Shown piece by piece: positions 51,804 to 62,200 of a stretch of DNA of 64,000 nt. Within the stretch, counting starts at the first letter, position 1. Each line of letters opens with the position of its first letter. The stretch covers positions 22,769,577 to 22,833,576 of the forward strand of contig NC_092800.1 of NCBI RefSeq assembly GCF_918797505.1, in the 5' to 3' direction. The notes beneath the pieces are model-generated. The model worked only from the letters and a program-made list of their open reading frames with translations, was not told the DNA's origin and searched no databases. The position numbers and the translations under genes are program-made. This DNA is from Bemisia tabaci. Its lineage: Eukaryota > Arthropoda > Insecta > Hemiptera > Aleyrodidae.

Positions 51804-52556
51804 TAATAAGGGTTGTTTATGCGTGAAGCCAACATGCTTCCTAGTGAAAATTACGCGTGAAAAATATTCGTGTATTGAATTTTTTTTACATCTATTCTAG
51901 AAAGATGATTCAAAAAATCCGCTCACTGGGAAAACCGAGGTCTACGTGATTTATCGCAAGTCAAATCGATTCTCACGGACATTTCAATCAAGTAGGATTC
52001 CATTAATCGTTCATTGTGATTTCCAATTTCTGTTTCATGTGTGCTACGCTTAAACTGACAAAAAAGCAACAGTCCGGTGCTTAGCATATGTATTGTTCTG
52101 AAAATGTCACTGCATGCATCATTCCCTCGGTGCATCAATTTCAACCCTGCGTAGTGGCCATCTTTTGAACTTAAGTGAGCAACTGTGCGATACAAATATT
52201 TTAACAATTCAACGTGGAAGATGAGCCCCTTCAATCGGTGAATAGACAACACACGCAACTTTCCGGTACAAGCAACTTTACCACGGTATGCAATCTGCTC
52301 CACTTGGAATAACTTTTATAATTCGGCTAATAATGAATGATTTTCATTCGACGAATGAGGAGAATACAATTTGATAAAGAAAGCTGCGTAAATCAAAGAT
52401 CTAGAGGCGCATTGTTGGAGCCTCGTAAATCCAAATAGATGCCACTTATTAGCCGACATTATTTTTTTTTTTAAATCCCTTGCTTTAATAGTTCCTGATA
52501 TCCTCATTTTCAGCGCGTTAAAGACATCTTGAAGGAGTGAGAACAATCGTATTACA

Positions 52557-52643
52557 ATGCAACCATTTCTGATCTTAGCCTCGTTATCCGCTATAATTCT
52601 GTGTGGATCATTTTTCATCGCGGATGGAGACTTCGCGCCGGAT
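52557..52643 (+). CDS. SOD coding exon 1 (signal peptide)
   Basis: ATG at 52557-52559 follows a candidate UTR acceptor at 52513. It encodes 29 residues, with a hydrophobic core [13 protein letters not shown] and an ADGDFAPD tail. Donor GTAAGT at 52644. Confidence 0.92.
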
Positions 52644-55600
52644 GTAAGTACTTAGCTTCTGATGTTTCTGAAAGGATCACTAGGTAATAAATCGCAGATT
52701 CTATGTAAAAGACTTATTGGAATTGAACTTCGCGAGCATATGTCATCGTCAGATGAGTCTATAACTGGCAAAAACAAACCATATCCGGGAGACGAAAGGT
52801 TTTTTGTGGTTTGTAGGATTCTCGGTGTTTCGTTGGATTTTTTGAAGTAATTCAAAAATTACTATCTATCGAATAATTTTAGGTCTAATGTCAACTAAGT
52901 TTCCGCGCTTTTAGAGGGCGATATAAAATTAGCTGTCCTCAGTTTAGAATTGAGAGAAAATACATGAGCAAATCTGGCGGAATCATCTGTCTCGCCTTAA
53001 AAGTGTGTAAACTTGTTTGGCATGGACTCCAATCTGCGTGTGCTTGAATTCTCTCTGTTATATAAATTTGATCCTATATAGAAATCCGACAAGAAACTAA
53101 CTGTCCATAATGTCCGCAAGTCCTTTTCTAAAATAAAATAATCTGGAATTTTCCGAAAGAACAAATAGATACATCTACTTACCTATTGCTAAATTACTTT
53201 CTATTGAATTTGACGTTTTTGATCGAATTTACTTGAATCTCGTAAATACAATAAATTCGAAGTCAGTTAAAATTTGTAAGTTCGGCACAATACAATTTTT
53301 TTTTTAACATGGATTGAAAGTAAACCTACTATGTATGTTCAACGAGAAAACACCTTATTCTTTGTCTTAAAAGTCTTTGTTGAGATAAGTATTTCGATGT
53401 CTACTTGTGTTTTGTGTTATCAGCACAAAATCAAAAGGTAGCCGCGGCTCCTCTATCGGAACTTCTTTAAAGTATTTTTTGCCCGTTAAAACTTGTATTC
53501 ATATTCATCAAACCCACACTCTCAAGTTGAAGACTTGATTCAAACCAAGTCATTTTCTGCTGCTAAAATTGCATAACTGATAAAATGAAGGAGCATTGAA
53601 TGCATAATGCAAAGCATTAACCAGAATCTGTCTAACCAAATTTAAACGTAGCCTAACTTTCTCCCTCGCTTTATGCTAAAATAGAAAACCAAACAGCCTC
53701 CCGACTTTAAATTTCCGTTCCGCAGAAACACGTCCATTTTGTATTAAATATCTACTGTCTCCAGCTTCATTTAAAATCATCATACAGATAGTTTCCTCGT
53801 GAAGATATGTGATTTTATGGACGAGCGAGACCATACCTGGTTCCTCATTGTAAAATGTAATCCAAATCACTTCGTTTAAATTCACTATGTTGCAGAATTG
53901 CCCTCTCCGCGCAGTGGTTGTTTTAAAGGAGGATGGAGTTGGAGCAAAATGTTATGGATACGTGGAATTTTGCCAAAGCTACCAGTCTTACGAGCCAGTT
54001 TTCATGCAACTAAATATTTATGGTCTCTCACCTGGACTCCACGGGATGCATGTTCATGAGAAGGGAGATTTGAGGCAAGGCTGCAACTCCACCGGTGGCC
54101 ATTTCAACCCATTCAATGTGAGTATAGCCTCCATCAAAATACTCAAATTCATATTAACGGGGAAAAATGGATTGCTGATTTAACAATTAAATTGTTAAAA
54201 AAATATGTCCGACATGTTTCATAACTGTATATTTTACAATTATGGAAAGCTAATTAAACCACGAAGGTGGATTAATCAGCGTTTTTTCATTGTAAAATCT
54301 ACATTGAAACATGTCGGACACTTTTTTCAACTAAAAATTTGTTAAATCAGCAATATCATTTTTTATTTCGTGGTCATTCTTGTCTTTTCTCTTCCTCTTC
54401 AAGACTGCCTTGGTAGCGTTCTTCAAACCAGTCATTTCTACATTGAACCTATTAATTCATTTCTATATCGAACCTTTTAAATTTACCTATATTTGCCTCA
54501 GCTAAAGGCTCTTAGATTTTTTCAGCGTACGATAAGTATCTTGATTTATTTTGCGAGGAAAGATCTGTACTTTTAAAGGATGCCTGTCATTCCTAATACG
54601 TTCAATTTCGTATAATACTGTGCAACATCTCGATTGTGAAATCGTTGCTTCAGGCGCCGCCAAACGGCGGGCGGGCGGCCAGCGCGAAGCGCGCATTGGC
54701 GCCTACAAACCTAAGTGGATACTTCACGCATTGCACAATGCTTGAAGTAGCAGTGAGCCTCCCGCGCTGGTAGCACGCCGCTGCTCCGCTCTGTTAGGCT
54801 TTAATATTTATACTCGCATAGTCAGCGTTTTTTAACTCATGATTTTGAAATGTATGCACACTCTGCATTGATTATTCTCATTTAAATTGATGGGGATATG
54901 TATCAATTTATCAAAGGATAATAATAATATAATGTGTGTTTTTTTTATATTGGTGGTTCCGTGTCGAATTTAATGATTTCCAAAGCTCTTTAATGTTTTC
55001 TTTTACATTTTGTGCATTTATTGTGCTGCAGCGAGGTGTACGCGCAAACAACCGCTCAAAATTTGACGTATTTGACTCTAAAAGATCGATGTACAAATGG
55101 GTTAAAACTAAAGATTTGCGTGCTTCTTGGTTTTTCCCCTCTTTTTTGCAGTTTCTGTCGGCACAACTGCGGCTTATTGAGATTAATGTCGCTTAAAAAA
55201 GGTTGTACAAATATTTGTCACGTTTTAAAAATATAAATGTTTTCAAAATGAAGTAATAATTTCGTAAAGAAAAAATTAAAAAAAGTACCTATACATGTAT
55301 GAGGTATATTGTACATTGAATATTTTAAGGATAGAAATAAAACCAAATATTCACCAATGAAAATTTAAAAAAATGATTCAAAAGGAGGAAGTAGTAACAT
55401 TTCATTTAGAAAATGAGCAACCATAACAACACCTCCTTCTCTCTCAATTTCTCATTTCCATATTGTCAATATAATTTTACATACCGACTAAAATATAACG
55501 CTTGGACCAAGTCACTGTTGCTTATTTTACGTGTGGGCGTAAACTATTAGACAAAAAAGGTGCGCGGACAAAAAATCGTTGACAAAATGTCCTGAAACCA

Positions 55601-58313
55601 AAGTATTAGAATGTCAAAGTCATTTGTGGTTACTGTTGGAAATGAGCACTTAACATAAGAGAAGATACGACTGAAAACGGATCGCTCCTTCAAATCGGCG
55701 GTTATGCAATGAAAGCTACTTTGAAGTTTGAATAGTTGTATTACGGAATTTCTGTAAGGCGCTCAATTCAGATTTTAAAGATTCATTGCTAAAAACGTTC
55801 AAAAATTAATTTTTCATGTGAGCTCCGGGAGAGGAGCTGCACATGCATCCTAATAAATTAGTATAAAAATAAAAAAGCTGTCGTCAATGCCAACATCGCA
55901 ATTTACTTTCTCTCTTAAAACAGAAAATGTATACAACATCGTCTTAAAACACTCAATTTTATTTCCTTTCAGTCCCTGGTATCGGGGTGTTCTCACTTTT
56001 TTCATGAAGACGACAGTGTCATATCGACGACTTAACTACGAAACGACATACCTCCATCGGAGTGTTTCAAAATCTCTGCTCCTATTTTATTTTTCCGAGG
56101 AGATAAACAGGCCAACTTTATGGCTTGAAAATACAGAATATTCCGCACTAACAGATAAGAAAAATCAAGGAAAGTAAAGAAAGCTAAGCCAATTTTTGTG
56201 TGTGCAGCGCTATCTTTGTCCTGATTGGTTAATGAATTAGCCGATCATTGGAAAAGCCAAGATGGCGTTATCGGAAAATCCTTGATGACGTCATCTTGGC
56301 GCTCCTGATTACTTCCTTTTCTTCCAAATTATCGTGGTTTTTGTATGACATAACCTTTATGAGTGCGGCGCTATATTTGATTCTCTCTTCTACGGGGTGA
56401 TTCAGAGATAAACGGCCAGACTGTAGGAGCTGGAACACCACCAAACCCTCTCTTCAAATTAAGATTTCGATTTTATTTAGATCATTTATGAATTCAGGGA
56501 AAAGTACATTTAAAAGTACAAATTTTCATGAGATTTGGTTCGCAATTGTTGCCAAAATTTAGGATAAACGATTTACTTTCCGAAATTGTAGAGGATCGTA
56601 GCTCCAACTGGGGGCACTTTTGGGGAAAAAAAACTTTATACAACAAAAAATTCTTATTTCCACCCATAGGACGCACGCTCCTGCAGTGGCCGTTTAACCC
56701 TAGCTGGATCACCTGCATTTCTCATTGATTTTTTTAAGGGTGCAGAATCTTCCAAGCTTCCACATTTTCACGCACTTGCCAGCCGATTTTCCACATTTTT
56801 CTTATCAGTTGTTCACAAAATTTCCCACCAATCTAAAAGATAATTGACGTATCCCTCCTGTTTTCCTCATATTTTCGACTTTTGGCCCCTCAAAATGTTC
56901 CCCTTCCACATTTCGTCGCCCCTTTGACGCAAGAGCGTATCTCGATTTCCGTATAAGCCCCAAAGAGTACGGTTTTATATGTAAAACGAGGCTCAAGTGG
57001 AAATTAAGATACGCCCTTACGTCGAAGGAGCGAGGATTTTTGGGGCTTTTCCACATCCACATTTTAGGCACCCCTGGATTTTTTATGGTCCCTTTACGTT
57101 AATTCAACTATATACGTTAATCATCCTGAGCGTTATATTTTCATGCTGACAGAACAAACACGGAGACCGTAACGCGCAGTTCCGTCACCAAAAAGTCTTA
57201 TTTTGATCCATAGAATACGCTCCTGCAGTCCGGCCGATTAACTCTGGATCACCCTGTATTTGTTTCTCTCTTCTTTTAGTCATTGATTTTTTATAATCCC
57301 TTTCCGTTAATGGAGATGTTGCATGTGTGAGGGATTTGCGATTTGACCATTGATTCTAATGTAAAAGTTCGCGAGAAACACGACGGTGCCACTGGTTTTC
57401 TCTGAAATCAACTCCCAACCTCAAAAAAAGCTCTCAAGTTGAGGCCAAAATGGAGAGGATATCCCACCCTACCCTGAGATTCCACCTCTACATCAAAAAA
57501 AACTCTCCATGCAAAGATAGGGAGCAAATACATTAGCAGTGATGCCGTGTTTTCAGTTTTAGAGTCCCCAAATGAAGTGGCAGCCCTGCTAATGCATTTG
57601 CTCCCTATCTTTACATGGAGAGTTTGTTTTGATGTAGAGGTGGACTCTCTCGATATCCCCTTCATTTTGGCCTCAACTTGAGAGCTTTTTTTGAGCTTGG
57701 GAGTTGATTTCAAAGAAAACCAGTGGCACCATCGTGTTTTTCTTAAACTTCTACATAAGAATCAACAGTCAAATCGCAAATTCCTCACACATGTAACATC
57801 TCCATTATCCAAAGTGATTGATTATACAATTGGACGTATTTCTACCAAACAGCACTATGTGCGAGTGGACAATATCGGATGTGCTCGTTAGTTCTCGGGC
57901 CGTAAGAGTGAAAGGGAATTATAAAGCGCCAGTGACGTCATCGTGTTTCTCGCGAACTTTCACGTAAGAAACAACAGTCGAATCGCAAATTTCTCACTTG
58001 TGCAACATCTCCATTCAACATTATGCGTTAATCCTGCGTTATTTTTCTATGCCAACAGAACAAACACGGAGACCGTAACGCGCAGTTCCGTCACCTGGGG
58101 GACCTGGGGAACATCGTGGCGGACGGGTCGGGGCGCGCGGTCTACCAGCTGGACGACCGTCTCATCTCCCTCCACGGGGACTATAGCATCCTCGGCCGGG
58201 CCCTCGTCATCCACGAAAAGGAAGACGATCTCGGTCTCGGCGGGAACCTAGAAAGTCTCAAGACGGGCAATGCTGGACGAAGAGTCGCCTGCGGCATCAT
58301 CGGCAAGCTATAA
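52557..58313 (+). CDS. Secreted (extracellular) Cu/Zn superoxide dismutase
   Basis: Coding exons 52557-52643, 53896-54117 and 58059-58313 join in phase 0 to 187 residues. Residues 1-23 are a hydrophobic signal peptide ([20 protein letters not shown]), implying secretion. The SOD_Cu domain follows (about 36-186). All ligands are present: copper His81, His83, His98 and His155; zinc His98, His106, His115 and Asp118. The disulphide pair Cys92/Cys181 and active-site Arg178 are also there, with normal spacing. It converts superoxide to hydrogen peroxide and oxygen outside the cell. [21 protein letters not shown] and [13 protein letters not shown] are the signature motifs. An N-S-T sequon at Asn93 may be glycosylated. 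The last exon is much GC-richer than the others, and intron 2 carries a partial copy of its start. Several secreted SODs exist in hemipterans; the exact paralogue is not assigned. Confidence 0.96.
52885..53035 (+). repeat. Inverted-repeat element, family C, copy 2
   Basis: AATGTCAACTAAGTTTCCGC and GCTTTTAGAG on the left; CTTAAAAGTGTGTAAACTTG and TTTGGCATGGACTCC on the right. Same ends as 27545-27715. It lies in SOD coding intron 1. Confidence 0.6.
53896..54117 (+). CDS. SOD coding exon 2 (first four metal-site residues)
   Basis: Acceptor TATGTTGCAG ends at 53895; donor GTGAGT at 54118. It encodes [16 protein letters not shown] through [20 protein letters not shown] to GGHFNPFN. Base composition is ordinary for this region. 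Confidence 0.97.
54159..54370 (+). repeat. ~210-bp inverted-repeat element, family E, copy 2
   Basis: GGGGAAAAATGGATTGCTGA and ATGTCCGACATGTTTCAT on the left, GAAACATGTCGGACACTTTT and GTTAAATCAGCAATATCA on the right. About 42 bp into SOD intron 2. Same family as 51579-51803. Confidence 0.8.
54646..54805 (+). repeat. GC-rich palindromic repeat
   Basis: GGCGGGCGGGCGGCCAGCGC then GAAGCGCGCATTGGCGCCTA, followed by a palindromic TACTTCACGCATTGCACAAT GCTTGAAGTA core. Strikingly GC-rich against an AT-rich background. It looks like a MITE end or island; no partner arm was identified with certainty. Confidence 0.45.
54806..56393 (+). other. SOD intron 2, unassigned part
   Basis: AT-rich; a family B fragment is at 56028-56170 (CGACATACCTCCATCGGAGT, TTTCAAAATCTCTGCTCC). 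A GCCAAGATGGCG/GACGTCATCTTGGCGC short inverted repeat lies at 56257-56306. No exon seen. Confidence 0.45.
56394..56713 (+). repeat. ~320-bp inverted-repeat element, family H
   Basis: Left GGGGTGATTCAGAGATAAAC and GGCCAGACTGTAGGAGC; right GCTCCTGCAGTGGCCGTTTA and ACCCTAGCTGGATCACC. A right end of the same family recurs at 57195-57265 (GCTCCTGCAGTCCGGCCGAT, TAACTCTGGATCACCC). Confidence 0.7.
56913..57032 (+). repeat. ~120-bp palindromic element, family I, copy 1
   Basis: Left GACGCAAGAGCGTATCTCGA with TTTCCGTATAAGCCCC; right GGCTCAAGTGGAAATTAAGA with TACGCCCTTACGTC. Copy 2 is at 61917-62030. Confidence 0.7.
57153..57189 (+). pseudogene. Partial duplicate of SOD exon 3 start
   Basis: 37 bases from AACAAACACGGAGACCGTAA to TTCCGTCACC are identical to the first 37 bases of the real exon 3 (58059-58095). 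They are preceded by an AG acceptor and about 50 bases of similar upstream intron sequence. The copy then runs into a family H transposon end. If spliced, it would read [17 protein letters not shown] and stop at TGA 57204-57206, giving a truncated SOD lacking part of the active site. Confidence 0.9.
57309..57806 (+). repeat. ~500-bp long hairpin (foldback element)
   Basis: Left arm AATGGAGATGTTGCATGTGT to CATTAGCAGTG (about 57541) and right arm CTGCTAATGCATTTGCTCCC (about 57586) to ACATCTCCATT are reverse complements over roughly 220 bp at high identity, with a loop of about 45 bp. A further copy of the right-arm end lies at about 57941-58014, directly before SOD exon 3. Confidence 0.85.
58059..58313 (+). 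CDS. SOD coding exon 3 (GC-rich)
   Basis: Acceptor TATGCCAACAG ends at 58058. It encodes [18 protein letters not shown], through [11 protein letters not shown] to [15 protein letters not shown], and stops at TAA 58311-58313. Third codon positions are strongly G/C, unlike exon 2. Confidence 0.97.
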   Translation, partial: NKHGDRNAQFRHLGDLGNIVADGSGRAVYQLDDRLISLHGDYSILGRALVIHEKEDDLGLGGNLESLKTGNAGRRVACGIIGKL

Positions 58314-58327
58314 ATCTTCCGCTCCTC

Positions 58328-58375
58328 TTCTGCCGTGCCCAGGAAAAAAGACATGAGAACATTCGGACGTTGCCA
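58328..58375 (+). repeat. Family J element left end in SOD 3' UTR
   Basis: CTGCCGTGCCCAGGAAAAAA then GAACATTCGGACGTTGCCAG resembles the left end of the intact element at 63003-63256. A matching right end (GGCAACATTCGAATGTTC, GGCGTTTTTCCTCAAAGCGG) lies at 59625-59670. Confidence 0.5.
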
Positions 58376-58405
58376 GATATTCTTCATAAAAACACATTTT
58401 TGGAT

Positions 58406-58633
58406 AATTGGACGTATTTCTATCAAACGGAACTAAGCGCCATAGGGGGAGGAAGGTAGAGGGGGGCTTGGATTGGCGGCGGAAACGGGCGTCCTGCTCG
58501 TTCCGTCCTATACTCGCAATGCTTTTCCGTGGCGCTTAGGTCCGTTTGACAGAGCGCGCTATCCGGGATTCTAAATTCCTCAAAAGGAACTCAAATTGGC
58601 GCTTCGTTCCGTTTGACATAAATACGTCCAATT
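58406..58633 (+). repeat. 228-bp inverted-repeat element, family G, copy 2
   Basis: AATTGGACGTATTTCTATCA then AACGGAACTAAGCGCC on the left; GGCGCTTCGTTCCGTTTGAC then ATAAATACGTCCAATT on the right. Probably part of the SOD 3' UTR if transcription continues. Confidence 0.8.
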
Positions 58634-58665
58634 GTAAATATTTCCCTCTAAATTTCTAGAGAATG

Positions 58666-58875
58666 CACCGAAAAAGAAGTGAAGTTGATTTAACATTCTG
58701 GATGTAAAAAAAGTGTGCGAGAACTTATAAACTGCAGAATTACACACTGCAGCAGTTGCTTTAACAATGTCAAGATGTAAAACTAACTGCTGTGGCGGGT
58801 AATCCAGCAGTTTATAAGTTCTCGCACACTTTTTTTACTTGCAGAATGTTAGATCAACTTCGCTTTTTTTCGGTG
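58666..58875 (+). repeat. 210-bp element with ~70-bp terminal inverted repeats
   Basis: CACCGAAAAAGAAGTGAAGT and GTGTGCGAGAACTTATAAAC on the left; GTTTATAAGTTCTCGCACAC and ACTTCGCTTTTTTTCGGTG on the right. About nine tenths identical. No coding capacity. Confidence 0.85.
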
Positions 58876-60480
58876 TGGAGGGGTATCGATAAGGGTTGCT
58901 TTTGGACCCACCCCAGCTGAATTTCCTCAACTCCAATGCTCCCATTCCACGACTGTCAAAAGTTCCGGAATTCGGAACTTTTTAATTTCTCCCATTCCAT
59001 GATCGTCAAAAGTTCCGGGATTCTTTTTAGATTTTTTCAAAAGTTCCGAGGGAGTTCCAAAAAATACGAGAGATTCGAAACCTTTCGTGAATTTCCAAAG
59101 TTCTGGGAGAAATTCAGGAAAATCTCATAAAGTTCCGAAATTTGGAACTAGTTCCGGGAAATGGGAGCACTACTTAACTTTACGATTTTTTACTCATTGA
59201 CGATCAAGTTTCAATGGGTTGCATCATGATTCAGCCATTTTTGATCTCTTTTCAGGTCTAATACTGGCCTGAAAATGGATTATTAATTGGGCCGATTTTG
59301 GCGAAAAATGCGGATTTTGCTGGTTTGCGGTTGAGTGCCGAAAAATCCGCATTTTTCGCAAAAATCTTTCCTCCGACCTATGTTTAGGCCAGAGTTAGAC
59401 CGAAAAAGGGACCGAAAATGATCGAATTTGATGCACTCCGTCATAACCTTCAATGGGCAAAAAATTGTTTAATCGAGGAAATTCAGAGAGAGAGGTCCCT
59501 ATCAATAAGCCTCCTTTCCAGAGAATTTTATTGGCAATTATTTCTAGTGTGATTACCTGAGAGTTTCAAGTAAAAATGTTCATAGCTTTTTCCAAAATAA
59601 AAAACCTTGTCGGAAAAATTTTGGCAACATTCGAATGTTCTTGCGGCGTTTTTCCTCAAAGCGGCAGTGGGGTTTACATCGTCTGCCATGGAAAAATTCT
59701 TCGTTTTTTCTTGTTTTCTTTTAATCACCAACTGGGACAAGTGCTAAAGATGTCCATCGAGCAGGCAGTCGAGATGAGACCTGGATGCTCTTTAATCTCA
59801 GGAATCCGATTATTTTCACATTAGAGATCGTTGCATAACAAACACGCCCGGTGGGGAAGGGGTCTGTCTTAGTCAGTGTGACAAAATTTCATGGAATTTT
59901 CTGTGAATTAATTCTGAGAATTTCTGAAATGTATAAAATACATGCTTCAAACTGTTACTTTTCAGCTGAAACTAAATATCTATTAAACCTCTGACAATAT
60001 TACTTGGAAGAATCATTTTGTATCACTTATATTTTACACACGAGAGAAATGTATATAAATGTAGAATTGAAATGCGGTTTCCGTAGTGCAACGTGTCTGG
60101 TTAAGAAATCAGCACCTGAAGTACATGTTTCATATTTTTCATGGGCGTAGTCTCTCGGTATTGTATGAAATATTCCACGGAAATTTCCGATCTTCCATCT
60201 CTCCAGTCTCTTTCATTTCAAGCTGATCACTGGTACCCTATGCCATAGTTTCTGAGTCACCCCAGTAGTGCGACCCCTTCCTTACTCACTGCACACGTCT
60301 GTTTCGTATCTTTTAAAAAAATTGGTATAATACAAATATAAGAAGTATAAAAGCAAAATGTAACAGCTAAAATAGATGATATGCTTGGATTTTGAGTAAC
60401 TCAACGAGCAAATTCTTAGTCTAAAGTATAGCGAAAAATTGTAGTAAAATTATAAACGTGTAAGGCGATACGAGCTAAGT
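58876..60480 (+). other. Region downstream of SOD without a recognisable gene
   Basis: Contains imperfect inverted repeats at 58935-59165 (AGTTCCGGAATTCGGAACTT motifs) and 59245-59410 (GGTCTAATACTGGCC ... GGCCAGAGTTAGACC with AAAAATGCGGATTTT). The first AATAAA after SOD is about 59596. No gene seen. Confidence 0.45.
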
Positions 60481-60680
60481 ATAATGACATTACTGCAAGT
60501 AATTGAGAAAGTTAAATTCGACAACATCTTCGTCTCTGACCTCGAAACGGCGCGAGTTCTTTATACTTGGATTCGAACCAGAGACTTCTCAACAAGTCGT
60601 CAGTTGCCGTGACCACGTCTGTTCGAAGAGATTGCCGTTCGGCTCCCTACGGTCTGAATGTAGCAATACGTTTTTTAACA
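60480..60680 (-). repeat. Possible tRNA-derived SINE
   Basis: On the minus strand GGTTCGAATCC (60561-60571 region) is a perfect RNA polymerase III B box, preceded about 35 bases upstream by GTGGTCACGGCAACTG, a plausible degenerate A box, with a GACTT/AAGTC anticodon-like stem between. The T-arm stem has mismatches and no acceptor stem closes, so this is not a functional tRNA gene. It could be a SINE head. Confidence 0.35.
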
Positions 60681-61598
60681 GGATATGTGATTTTTGTTAT
60701 TTGTAATTTTTATTTGTTTCTTTTTATTTTAATTGTGATTTCATAAAAACCATGAATACTGAAAAAATGTCGTTCGAATCCGTGTGTTATCAATTCTCCA
60801 ATAGACCACCGCCCATCAAGTGAGGTTCTAAACCTTGCTGGTTTGGAAAACAAGATCCAAGTACGGTGAGTTTGCTCGATTTTATCTGCATTTAAGTGAT
60901 TTTTTGATGTTGGTAAATTCAAAAACAAAGTGATCGTGAATTTGGAAATTGATTGCTGCGATTCAAATACAGGAATGTACTAAGGAACATGAGAGGTATG
61001 ACCTTTCGTTCAAAATTTTGATTTCAAAGTATGAATGAGTAACTTCCTGTCGATGTTTAATAATCTCATTTCTCAAAAAATTACAGATCAATCGTTTCTC
61101 ACTGCCCAAGAACGCTAACTAATAACGTTGCTAATATAAGTATTTTTGTCCAGTTCGGATTGAATGATAGAATTTTGTTTCCTCACTCAAGTTTTCGATA
61201 AACTTCCACAATTTCAACTTCAATAAGTTCTCACGCCTCTACTTAAATAAGTACTTTCACAGTGTGTTTAAAAAATTTACACAATAGATAATTTACATCA
61301 TTACACAATTTCATCGAAAAAAAGCTCTGGCTCCAAAACCGTATTATCAGCCTTTTTGGTGCAGTCAAAACCGCAGCCTCTAAGGCCGGAACTAACGGTC
61401 TGCGAGTCCGAAATTGCCACGATTTCGATTTAACCCGTTTATAAGTAAGACTTTTAGACCCAATACATTTTTCCAATATACAGTCAACTAGTAACGTAGC
61501 GTGCTGTGCGATATATCGATTGATCTGCTATTGAAACCTACAGAAAAGGATCGATAATTAGGGTGTTCGCAACAAACACCTCATTATCAACACTCGAT

Positions 61599-61763
61599 CA
61601 GTGGCGTGGCGTAAATTGCGATGTATCGATTATTCTGCCATTTAAACCTATGGTAAAGAATCGATTATTAAGGTGTTCACTGCGAACACCCTGTTTATCG
61701 ATCCTTTTCCACAGGTTTAAATGGCAGAACAATCGATATGTCGCAAAGCACGCCACGCCACTG
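61599..61763 (+). mobile_element. 165-bp hAT-type MITE with 8-bp target duplication
   Basis: Ends CAGTGGCGTGGCG and CGCCACGCCACTG, with inner matches GCCATTTAAACCTATGG and ACAGGTTTAAATGGC. The flanks CACTCGAT (61591-61598) and CATTCGAT (61764-61771) agree at 7 of 8 positions, as expected for hAT insertion. Related half-copies lie at about 61495-61572 and 62085-62200. Confidence 0.8.
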
Positions 61764-61916
61764 CATTCGATACTTTACGATAGCTTCAAACAGGGAAATA
61801 TCGATAATCGATCATTCACGCCTCGCCTCTGCAATTTTCACTTGAAAATACCGAGCATTACTCCAGCATCCCCGTTAAATTACATTATCACCAATCATCA
61901 TACCTCATAACGCCTC

Positions 61917-62030
61917 TGTTCTGACGTAAGGGCGTAACTTGATTTCCAGAAGAGCCCCAAAAAGCATGGATTTATTTGTAAAACAGGGCTCATATGGATA
62001 TTGAGATATGCTCTTACATCAGAGGGATGG
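61917..62030 (+). repeat. ~115-bp palindromic element, family I, copy 2
   Basis: CTGACGTAAGGGCGTAACTT, GATTTCCAGAAGAGCCCC on the left; GGGCTCATATGGATATTGAG, ATATGCTCTTACATCAG on the right. Same family as 56913-57032. Confidence 0.7.
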
Positions 62031-62200
62031 CGATACAAAACGAGGATTAACGTTGATCAGAAGCAGATCCAGCAATTTGGCAAGACCGGGTTTCCTCCAT
62101 TTAAACCTGTGTTAATTAATCGATTCCTGTCGGAGCACCTGGCCCCTCCAAGGATCGATACATTTCCATAGGTTTAAATTGAGAAAAACAATGTTGCCAA

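Noticed and set aside
60540..60620. Functional tRNA gene on the minus strand
   Set aside because: B box is perfect, but T-stem mismatches, a 6-base anticodon loop and no acceptor stem rule out a working tRNA.
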